Program-made: the position numbers and the translations under genes | Source: Pedobacter endophyticus | GTDB lineage: Bacteria; Bacteroidota; Bacteroidia; Sphingobacteriales; Sphingobacteriaceae | Length of the DNA: 64,000 nucleotides | Assembly: GCF_015679185.1 (NCBI RefSeq) | Contig: NZ_CP064939.1 | Span: forward strand, 1,054,001-1,118,000 | Direction: 5' to 3' | In this document: positions 57,914 to 64,000 of the stretch, piece after piece | Layout of the letters: each line of letters opens with the position of its first letter | How positions within the stretch are numbered: position 1 is the stretch's first letter | The notes under the pieces: generated by a model | The model's input: the letters and a program-made list of their open reading frames with translations, nothing else | What the model was told of the DNA's origin: nothing | The model's database searches: none

Positions 57914-59140
57914 TTAATAGGATTGTTGTTTTCTTTTTAGCTCTTCAGGATCGATGAGATGAACCTGGGTATTGTATTTTACCTTGACCTTATTAGACCT
58001 GATCAGCTTATTTACCGCTGTTGTGGTAGACTGGAACATTTTGGAAAGCACGCCCATCACCAGCTGGTTGTTGTTTTCTTCCATCTGCTGAATGGTAATC
58101 CCACCAGTACCTGAACTGCTCATATCCCTGGTAAATTCGCGGAAAGCGGATGATGGAACATAGATCCCGGCCATCCCGTCGTTATCATAGACCTGAAGAT
58201 TTACCGGCAGTATTTCCCCGCCGTAAAATACTGAAGAAATTACCAGTGATACCCTTTGGGCAGAAAAGCCGGATATAGTAGCATACAAATAGGTTCCTTT
58301 ACGGATTAGGAACTTCCCGACCAGGATATCATCAGTTAATCTGATGCGTAGGCGTGATCCCGAAAAACCGGTGACATCCTGATCAATGATCGCAGAAATC
58401 GGACGATGGGCGTCTCCTGATACTATAGTATTAAATCTGGTCGAATTACCGGACGCCCTTTTGACAGGCATACTTTTTTTGCTCTTGGCCTCGGCTTCTG
58501 CCGCTTTTAGGGAACGCTCTTTCTCCCGCCTTTCCATTTCCGCGGGATCGTTCGCTTTTCCCATGCTGTCCACAAGGGCCATCTGTGCCCGGAAGAGCTG
58601 CATGGGGTCGGATGAATTAGCAGAATTACTGACCTCCCTTTTCTCACCGCTTTCCTGCTGTTTGATCTTTGATAATGCTAAGGCGAGGGCCAGATCCTGC
58701 TCAGATCTGCTAGGGTTTCGGGACCTTACATAGTCCTTTCCGGCTGAAGGATAACTGCTGACAACATTTCCCTGTTGAGCTGCCAAACCATACTTTTTCT
58801 TCATTACCAGATCAATGGAGTCAAGCATCCGTTTCTCCCTTTCACTGTAGGATGAGTTTACCTGCGCTTGCTCCTGGTTTTCCTCGCCAATACTCCCTAC
58901 AGCGGTATATCCATCCGCCTGTTTGAATTTGTTCCTAAAGGCATCCAGCTTTCCCGAAAGCTCCTGGCTCCTCACCTGTTGGGAAACATTCGCCACATTG
59001 GTCTGCAGTGAATCTTTTCCTACCACCAATTTACCTTCTTTTCCAAAACTGCTTTTATAAACATAAAAGAAAAGCAAAAGAAAAGGCAAACAGATCATGG
59101 GAAGCGCATACCGCGGCTTTTTGACATCTATTTTTTTCAT
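57914..59140 (-). CDS. traM: Conjugative transposon protein TraM (VirB10-like)
   Basis: A 408-residue protein. One N-terminal membrane segment (MICLPFLLLFFYVYKS, about 17-33) is followed by a long charged linker (about 40-240, REKERSLKAAEAEAKSKKSM) and a C-terminal beta-barrel domain (VSGDAHRPISAIIDQDVTGF, FLIRKGTYLYATISGFSAQR). This is the layout of VirB10, which spans the envelope and links inner and outer parts of the transfer channel. It starts three bases after the upstream stop. Confidence 0.9.
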   Translation of the reverse strand: MKKIDVKKPRYALPMICLPFLLLFFYVYKSSFGKEGKLVVGKDSLQTNVANVSQQVRSQELSGKLDAFRNKFKQADGYTAVGSIGEENQEQAQVNSSYSEREKRMLDSIDLVMKKKYGLAAQQGNVVSSYPSAGKDYVRSRNPSRSEQDLALALALSKIKQQESGEKREVSNSANSSDPMQLFRAQMALVDSMGKANDPAEMERREKERSLKAAEAEAKSKKSMPVKRASGNSTRFNTIVSGDAHRPISAIIDQDVTGFSGSRLRIRLTDDILVGKFLIRKGTYLYATISGFSAQRVSLVISSVFYGGEILPVNLQVYDNDGMAGIYVPSSAFREFTRDMSSSGTGGITIQQMEENNNQLVMGVLSKMFQSTTTAVNKLIRSNKVKVKYNTQVHLIDPEELKRKQQSY

Positions 59141-59143
59141 ATT

Positions 59144-59533
59144 TTAATTATTTTTCTCGTGGCTGGCCCGCTCAAGTTCAGTGATCATACCGGCCATAAG
59201 CAAACTATCCTGAGTGCTAAGGGTGTCCTTGGTCAATAAAACTTTCAGCGCTTCCCTGATTTCCAGAGTCCTTCGAAGCCTGCTAACGGTTGTTCCTATT
59301 TTATTGAGACCGCTTTCCACCTTTAACAGTGCTTTTTTCTCTTGCGGGGCTTTCTTAGATTCCATTCTCAGGAGCGTAAAGCATAAAAGGGTAGAAATGC
59401 CCAGCAGTATGACCATAAGAGAAAAAACAGGCCTGGGATATCTTTTAAAGAATCCGGATAAGGAGGAGGAGATCTGCCCGATTAGACCAGAGAACTCATT
59501 TTGGAGTGCTGAAAACACGGTTATCTTTTTCAT
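59144..59533 (-). CDS. Small membrane protein of the transfer operon (TraL position)
   Basis: A 129-residue protein from the ATG at 59533 (MKKITVFSALQNEFSGLIGQ); the frame extends to 59587 but overlaps TraK strongly. A single membrane segment (PVFSLMVILLGISTLLCFTL) lies near residues 34-54, followed by a coiled-coil-like charged tail. The start overlaps the TraK stop by four bases. It holds the place of TraL in CTnDOT-type clusters, between TraK and TraM, but it is not similar enough by eye for me to use that name. Confidence 0.7.
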   Translation of the reverse strand: MKKITVFSALQNEFSGLIGQISSSLSGFFKRYPRPVFSLMVILLGISTLLCFTLLRMESKKAPQEKKALLKVESGLNKIGTTVSRLRRTLEIREALKVLLTKDTLSTQDSLLMAGMITELERASHEKNN

Positions 59534-60156
59534 TGGAATGCATTTTTTTCTGTTGTTGAAATATCCCTGTTCTCTAATGTCTTCCATCTGGTAATCAGCA
59601 CCGCATGGGGATTATTGTCCGATCTGATTTCAAGATCGATAAGACTTCCTTCAGTGATCAGTGAACGGGTTACGCTGGAGCTTCTTCTGTCTATCTTCTG
59701 GGTACCATAGTAGCGGAAATACATTCGTTTTTCATCCAGAAAAATAGAATCGGTACGGAGCGTGAGTACAGCAGATGAAGAGAGGATGGAAGAGAAAAAA
59801 CCTTTTTCTTTCAGGTTATTGTACTGAAGGGCACCGCTTTCATCCACCAGGTACATGGCCTGCTTCATCTGGTATTCGATAAACTTCTCATCGGGCACAA
59901 GGGAAAAGAAAAGGGAATGAAATTTTGCGATATGTGCGCGGTATTCTGCAGCTCTGTTTAATTGCACATCGGTCTGTTTTGCAAGGATCGGTGTGCCCGA
60001 TGGGTCAAGGATATAAATACTCTTTCTGGAATCCCTGACATAGCCATAAGCAAAAAACGAAACAGTAGCCACTATAGCAAAACAGAGCACAAAACTCCCA
60101 AGGGAGAGGAAGGTAGCAAGACGGATCTTGGATTCGATACTTTTTATCATCATCAT
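59530..60156 (-). CDS. traK: Conjugative transposon protein TraK (VirB8-like)
   Basis: A 208-residue protein; the start may be any of three consecutive Met codons. A membrane segment near residues 14-36 (LATFLSLGSFVLCFAIVATV) is followed by a periplasmic NTF2-like domain: ILAKQTDVQLNRAAEYRAHI, FSLVPDEKFIEYQMKQAMYL and VLTLRTDSIFLDEKR. This is the Bacteroidetes TraK, a VirB8-type assembly factor. It starts one base after the TraJ stop and its own stop overlaps the next start. Confidence 0.9.
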   Translation of the reverse strand: MMMIKSIESKIRLATFLSLGSFVLCFAIVATVSFFAYGYVRDSRKSIYILDPSGTPILAKQTDVQLNRAAEYRAHIAKFHSLFFSLVPDEKFIEYQMKQAMYLVDESGALQYNNLKEKGFFSSILSSSAVLTLRTDSIFLDEKRMYFRYYGTQKIDRRSSSVTRSLITEGSLIDLEIRSDNNPHAVLITRWKTLENRDISTTEKNAFQ

Positions 60157-60157
60157 C

Positions 60158-61285
60158 CTATCCTCCCATCATGTGTCCTGCAGCCCTGGTCATGCTTGAT
60201 GCGCCTCTTCCCATGGAACTGGCCGCCGAAGATACGCCCGAGGTAGACACTATCCATGTTGAAATGCTCGGCACGGTGAGCATGGTAAGCGCCCCGATGA
60301 TAAAGGTTACGATCACCATCCCAAAGGAAAGAACCCCGTTACTTGCAAACCAGCCCAGTTTTTCAAGGCTCGCCCCGCCTGTCCCAACGAGTTCCTGATA
60401 CCGGGTAATTTCTGCTTCGAGCGCATAGTGCTGGAAAAGGGAAGCTACATACATCACCAGATACGCAATACCTGAGTACAGGTTAACCGAGATAAACCTG
60501 GCGACCCAGGTTGAAAAGGAGTCCCTGAAAGCCGGCAGAATAGATACAGCGACTGAAAAGGGGCCTAGAATGATGAGTATCGTGGAAAAGATGATCTGGA
60601 TAATAAAAATAATATAGGTACAGATCCTGAGTATCCAAATCGCAAGCGTTTCTAAAAGTGAGGTAGCTAAAAGCTGCAGCCCCACCTCCAGCCGGTTTCT
60701 CATTTCAACGATCGGGTTCCAGACCTCAGAAAAGCCTTCCTTTACCGAAGACTTTACAGATTCCCATGCATTTTCATACCAGGTATCCGCTTCTGTCTTT
60801 GCTGTCTGCGTCTCGGCCTGAATTTTATAGAGCTGATCGGAAACCTCTACCATGAGCTTCGCCCGCTGGAGCCTGAGGTCATTGATCTCTGCCTGGCTGC
60901 CATCGAACATCGCCGAGGTCTTCTGCTCAACCACATCGGTCGGATAGGCAAGGACCCGGGTAAAGATGCTCCACCATAAAATCACCATGGTCAGACCGAA
61001 CGGACGGAGTAGCGGCATAATTTCAAGCTGTTTATCACCAGAAATCATTTCATAGCTCTTGATGGCAAAAAAGATGAGCATAAAAATTGCCGCCAGTGCC
61101 TGTGCATCTGCAATAAAGGCATCATAATGAGTCCAGATCGTACTTTTCATCTCATGCAAAAAGTGCATCATCCCCTCTTCATACACGCCGTTCCCCTGAA
61201 GAAAATTAAAAGTGTCCTTGAACGAATCGGGCACCGCCTGCACGAAAAAACCGGCAGTGCCGGTCATCATATTTAAAATATACAT
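60158..61285 (-). CDS. traJ: Conjugative transposon protein TraJ (VirB6-like)
   Basis: A 375-residue polytopic membrane protein with at least five hydrophobic segments (AQALAAIFMLIFFAIKSYEM, ICTYIIFIIQIIFSTILIIL, FISVNLYSGIAYLVMYVASL, SFGMVIVTFIIGALTMLTVP). The ILGPFSVAVSILPAFRDSFS block is the TraJ signature. It ends in a Gly/Ser-rich SSMGRGASSMTRAAGHMMGG tail. VirB6-type proteins form part of the inner-membrane channel. It is three bases from the upstream gene. Confidence 0.92.
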   Translation of the reverse strand: MYILNMMTGTAGFFVQAVPDSFKDTFNFLQGNGVYEEGMMHFLHEMKSTIWTHYDAFIADAQALAAIFMLIFFAIKSYEMISGDKQLEIMPLLRPFGLTMVILWWSIFTRVLAYPTDVVEQKTSAMFDGSQAEINDLRLQRAKLMVEVSDQLYKIQAETQTAKTEADTWYENAWESVKSSVKEGFSEVWNPIVEMRNRLEVGLQLLATSLLETLAIWILRICTYIIFIIQIIFSTILIILGPFSVAVSILPAFRDSFSTWVARFISVNLYSGIAYLVMYVASLFQHYALEAEITRYQELVGTGGASLEKLGWFASNGVLSFGMVIVTFIIGALTMLTVPSISTWIVSTSGVSSAASSMGRGASSMTRAAGHMMGG

Positions 61286-61288
61286 GGT

Positions 61289-62062
61289 TTACAGTTTTGA
61301 TTTTTTAAGAATATCGTTGGCAATCTGGATATCGCTCTTTGGTGATGCTGGTCTTGGAACTTCACCGGCCCGTAACTTCTGGGCAGATGAGCGGATAGCG
61401 AGATAGGTTTTTGCCCTGGATTTCTTAGTTTCCCAACTTGCCGAGAGTTTCCTGAATTCAGATAGCATCCTGTGATAGGCCATTATCCTTGATCCCCGGT
61501 CTACGGTCGTTGACCTCGCGATTTCGAGCCTTTCAAGAAGTGCACGGCTTTCTTCGGTGTACCATTCCAGCAAACCTGAAGAGATCATATACTGTTTTTC
61601 AGTGGGCGAAAGGCCGGAAAGCATGTCAGCATCCGCCTGGTTTAATAAGCTATCAAACTCATTGCGATAATACATCAGCCACAGAGGGTCCGCAAATGCC
61701 AGATCCGAAGAATAAGTGGAAGCCTCGCTCAAAGCGGTATTGCGCAGGGTATCGGCATGCAGTTTATAGATATTATCGGTGTTCTGCATGGCAGCTGCCA
61801 GCATCAGTCGCTGCGTTTGTGGTCCGAGCGGGCCCAGTGGCCTTAAATCCGTTTTGGGATAATTCGGGTGAAGTGCCCATGTAATCCAATACTGCGGATT
61901 AAGCCCCAGAAAACCTGGGTTAGGCGTGAATTTATCCGCATCCCATTGCTTGAAGACCATGCGTTCCTGCTGGTAGGTGATGTGTTTGTCGGTAATCTTC
62001 TTCTGAGCGCCCACTACCCATGAGAGCAAACAGAGCAAAAGAAGCAAAAAAGATTTTTTCAT
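61289..62062 (-). CDS. Exported conserved protein of the transfer operon
   Basis: A 257-residue protein with a signal peptide (MKKSFLLLLLCLLSWVVGAQ), then a helical body with LRPLGPLGPQTQRLMLAAAM and ADADMLSGLSPTEKQYMISS. Exported proteins of this size and position, just before traJ, are common in Bacteroidetes elements (possibly the DUF5045 family; the family name is from memory). Its first codon overlaps the stop of the preceding gene by four bases. Function unknown. Confidence 0.68.
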   Translation of the reverse strand: MKKSFLLLLLCLLSWVVGAQKKITDKHITYQQERMVFKQWDADKFTPNPGFLGLNPQYWITWALHPNYPKTDLRPLGPLGPQTQRLMLAAAMQNTDNIYKLHADTLRNTALSEASTYSSDLAFADPLWLMYYRNEFDSLLNQADADMLSGLSPTEKQYMISSGLLEWYTEESRALLERLEIARSTTVDRGSRIMAYHRMLSEFRKLSASWETKKSRAKTYLAIRSSAQKLRAGEVPRPASPKSDIQIANDILKKSKL

Positions 62063-62739
62063 GGTTTTAAAAATTTTGATTTGAATAAAATATCATTGCT
62101 GAGGCGCAGATCCTGATCGATAAAGCCCTGATAAGGATTAAGCGAACGGAAGACCCCGTTCATTTTTGCCCAGTACATGGATTTTTTCATGCTGAATATC
62201 AGCGCGCGGATCACCCGTAATTCCAGCGCAATTTTCTTAAGCAGCGCATCCCGCTTTTCAAAATCCATCAAAACGTCCTCCCCCTCTTTGAGCACAAAAG
62301 CAGAGACCTGTGAAAAAAGGCTTATGCCCCGGTCCTTTACCTGTCTGGAAATATCTTCTGCAAAAAGCAGTAGATGGGGATCTGATTTGGCTATAGCGAT
62401 CATCCCGGCACTTTCCGATGAAATCTCGGCAACTAGCGAGCTGATCTGCTTAACTGCGATTGCACTTTTAAGGCCCTCGTCAACTTCTCTTAAAGAAGAT
62501 AGGATTAAAGACTGTACCATTACCATAGCGCCCAGGTTGAGGTTAATGTCCGAAAGGCGGTTGTTGATCGTATTCAAATAACTGCCATAGGTGTTCTCAG
62601 CTGCCAGGCGAACTGCGCCGTTTTCATTGACGATATTAAAATGCCCGCGATCGAAGATAATCCGCTGTCCAAAACAGAAGATAGAATTTAGCATAAATCC
62701 AACGGCGAAGACGGCTTGTTTAAAGATTTTGTTCAACAT
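62059..62739 (-). CDS. Exported helical protein at head of the transfer operon
   Basis: A 226-residue protein with a signal peptide (MLNKIFKQAVFAVGFMLNSI, cleaved near CFGQ). The mature part is strongly helical (LNLGAMVMVQSLILSSLREV, ISSLVAEISSESAGMIAIAK). Its place at the start of the operon and its fold type recall VirB5/TraI-like periplasmic transfer proteins, but I cannot confirm the family. The start lies 42 bases from the ATG of a divergent plus-strand operon, so the two promoters share one short region. Confidence 0.62.
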   Translation of the reverse strand: MLNKIFKQAVFAVGFMLNSIFCFGQRIIFDRGHFNIVNENGAVRLAAENTYGSYLNTINNRLSDINLNLGAMVMVQSLILSSLREVDEGLKSAIAVKQISSLVAEISSESAGMIAIAKSDPHLLLFAEDISRQVKDRGISLFSQVSAFVLKEGEDVLMDFEKRDALLKKIALELRVIRALIFSMKKSMYWAKMNGVFRSLNPYQGFIDQDLRLSNDILFKSKFLKP

Positions 62740-62758
62740 ATATTGTTTATTATTTCTT

Positions 62759-62766
62759 TATATTTG
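62759..62766 (+). promoter_or_regulatory. Bacteroidetes -7 box (TATATTTG) before the plus-strand operon
   Basis: A perfect TAnnTTTG match 15 bases before the ATG at 62782, in the 42-base gap to the divergent gene. No -33 element with good spacing is obvious, so regulation by an activator is possible. Confidence 0.5.
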
Positions 62767-62781
62767 GACAACGCAATCAGC

Positions 62782-63393
62782 ATGAACCAAAGAAAAGACG
62801 CACTGATCGATATACTCAAAGAGAAATACGAGTATGAGAATGAGCGGAAAAGATATTATGATAATGTCATCAACCTGCCAATTTCTCTCTTAGCCTTTAT
62901 TATAACTGGCATATATTTTATTGTTACAGAGAGCAACCAAACTACCTGGTTTAATACAGCAAAACCCTTTATAATTTTCCCCCTATTATTTAGTTCAGTT
63001 ATCAGTATGTTTTTCCTGTTTAGGGTTTTCTTTAAACGAAAACGGAAGTATAGTTCATTTCCAAGTAGCGAAACCGTTTTTGATGACTATCAAAAACTTT
63101 TAAACTGGCATATTATCAATTCGGCCCAAGGCAATAACAATTCTTTTAATGAGGATTTTGATGATTTTATCATTGAATGGTATAGAAAATGTAATAAAAA
63201 CAATACTACAGTAAATGACGAAAGAGCAGCTGATTTTCACGCCTCTAAGATGTTTATCGGCTTATCCTACGCACTTGGTATCATGGTATTTATTATGTTC
63301 TGTGCAATTAAGATAAATCCGGCACAACAGCCTGAAAAATCACTTAAGGTTGAAATAATAGGCCAAAAAGAAAATAAGCCTCTCAAACATTAA
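62782..63393 (+). CDS. Multi-pass membrane protein, unknown function
   Basis: A 203-residue protein from the ATG at 62782 (MNQRKDALIDILKEKYEYEN); the frame opens at 62716 but that start overlaps the divergent gene. A charged helix (about 1-30) is followed by two membrane segments (LPISLLAFIITGIYFIV and KPFIIFPLLFSSVISMFFLF), a cytoplasmic region and a third segment (MFIGLSYALGIMVFIMFCAI). A charged helix, paired helices and a late helix recall small membrane effectors of bacterial defence (SLATT-like), but I see no diagnostic motif. It heads a three-gene plus-strand set, seven bases before the next gene. Confidence 0.65.
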   Translation: MNQRKDALIDILKEKYEYENERKRYYDNVINLPISLLAFIITGIYFIVTESNQTTWFNTAKPFIIFPLLFSSVISMFFLFRVFFKRKRKYSSFPSSETVFDDYQKLLNWHIINSAQGNNNSFNEDFDDFIIEWYRKCNKNNTTVNDERAADFHASKMFIGLSYALGIMVFIMFCAIKINPAQQPEKSLKVEIIGQKENKPLKH

Positions 63394-63400
63394 TCAAGAA

Positions 63401-63730
63401 ATGAGCGACAGCGACATAGAGCAGAACGACGAAATTAATTCAGGTTCAGATAAACCTGTGCCTTCAGCGGTAAGAATGGAACATAGGTCGAACATAACAT
63501 TCGAAACATCTTATTCATCTGGAATGTCTTTTGACAAATTATTACAGCAGTCATCTGATGATCTAGATATGCCTAGGCCAACTTCACGAAAAGAGAATTA
63601 TCAAGAGCGACTATTCGCTCTGAATATGATTCTTAGAAGAAAGGAAAAGAGACTTAAACTTGTGATTGCTATTCTATCGATAGGCTGGCTGCTGACAATT
63701 GTCTATCTGATTATTAAAATAAAGCTGTAG
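63401..63730 (+). CDS. Tail-anchored small membrane protein, copy 1
   Basis: A 109-residue protein. An acidic, disordered N-terminus with DKPVPSAVRMEHRSN is followed by a short helical part (SYSSGMSFDKLLQQSSDDLD), a basic coil and one C-terminal membrane segment (LVIAILSIGWLLTIVYLII). The N-terminal block recurs in the next gene (EKPIASGVRSEYRHY), so the two are related or share a short docking motif. No family recognised. Confidence 0.6.
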   Translation: MSDSDIEQNDEINSGSDKPVPSAVRMEHRSNITFETSYSSGMSFDKLLQQSSDDLDMPRPTSRKENYQERLFALNMILRRKEKRLKLVIAILSIGWLLTIVYLIIKIKL

Positions 63731-63752
63731 ATTCATATTAAAGTAAATCCTA

Positions 63753-64000
63753 ATGAGCGCTGAGGAAAATAATCAAGACGAAACTTCTACCAGTACCAGA
63801 GAAAAACCAATTGCTTCGGGTGTAAGAAGCGAATATAGGCATTACGAAGGCGATGAACATTATGCACCAATTGTTTGCGAGTCTAAAGTATTCCCTTCCA
63901 AGGATGAAAACGACAAGCCAATGGCTACTACTGGCTCACGTCTTATTAAATGGATTATTTTTCTAATTGCACTAGCTCTTGCTGCATATTTCATGAGCAG
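63753..64000 (+). CDS. Tail-anchored small membrane protein, copy 2 (cut by window edge)
   Basis: An open frame from the ATG at 63753 (MSAEENNQDETSTSTREKPI) to the window edge, about 82 residues seen. The acidic N-terminus with EKPIASGVRSEYRHY mirrors DKPVPSAVRMEHRSN of the preceding gene, and a membrane segment (WIIFLIALALAAYFM) begins near residue 68. It lies 22 bases after the preceding stop on the same strand. Full length is not known. Confidence 0.55.
   Translation, partial: MSAEENNQDETSTSTREKPIASGVRSEYRHYEGDEHYAPIVCESKVFPSKDENDKPMATTGSRLIKWIIFLIALALAAYFMS

Larger units (their letters stand above)
41906..64000. mobile_element. Integrative conjugative element (right end outside window)
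   Basis: A serine recombinase is followed by cargo genes and then a contiguous minus-strand transfer operon (TraJ, TraK, TraM, TraN, TraG, ArdC-like, M23 peptidase and conserved small genes). To the left the genes are ordinary chromosomal ones. No relaxase, TraA/ParA or oriT is seen inside the window, so those would lie to the right of 64000. The left boundary is set at the recombinase for want of a visible attachment site and could be up to about 450 bases earlier. Confidence 0.75.

Overview
The window is a piece of a Bacteroidota chromosome, most likely Sphingobacteriaceae (Pedobacter-like). The evidence is the SusC/SusD pair with an ECF sigma factor and FecR, PorP/SprF and a CHU_C-type sorting domain of the type IX secretion system, TAnnTTTG-type -7 promoter boxes, and a Bacteroidetes tra gene set (traJ, K, M, N, G). 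Species-level assignment cannot be made from sequence reading alone.

Layout. (1) 1-17.7 kb, minus strand: a giant secreted adhesin of about 5,378 residues, followed in the same direction by a PorP/SprF-like outer-membrane protein and the start of a TPR/OmpA-type protein. This is an SprB-SprF-like module. The adhesin gene carries nine near-identical 363-bp tandem repeats. (2) 17.9-24.6 kb: a membrane-anchored AraC-type regulator, a membrane-anchored STAND NTPase with TPR-like repeats, a sialidase-fold protein that has lost or lacks a signal peptide, and 1.3 kb of intergenic repeats. (3) 24.7-28.6 kb: cupin, secreted esterase, cupin and hexapeptide acetyltransferase genes in one direction, with a divergent AraC regulator. 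(4) 28.8-38.2 kb: an ECF sigma/FecR/SusC/SusD uptake locus carrying an N-formylglutamate amidohydrolase-like gene and an M14 carboxypeptidase, which points to peptide or amino-acid derivatives rather than glycans as substrate. (5) 38.3-41.5 kb: a small orphan ORF, a PIN-toxin/antitoxin pair, and a PRISE-like short-chain reductase divergent from a Crp/Fnr regulator.

(6) 41.9-64 kb: an integrative conjugative element (or a large part of one) that runs off the right edge. It begins with a large serine recombinase. Next come cargo genes: a split HipA-like kinase in which the N-domain is a separate downstream gene and no HipB is present, and two tandem ADP-ribosyltransferase-fold (DUF3990-like) paralogues. 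A long minus-strand transfer operon follows, with ArdC-like, M23 peptidase, TraG, TraN, TraM, TraK and TraJ genes plus small conserved genes. traG is split by a 2,381-bp group II intron (53950-56330) encoding a reverse transcriptase/maturase/HNH protein. The exon junctions can be read directly, and splicing restores a 680-residue TraG in frame. Divergent from the tra operon is a plus-strand set of three small membrane-protein genes, the last cut by the window edge.

The strongest candidates for something undescribed are the HipA-like kinase plus tandem ART-fold cargo block (44.1-47.1 kb) and the plus-strand membrane-protein operon (62.8-64 kb). No rRNA, intact tRNA or CRISPR array was seen.
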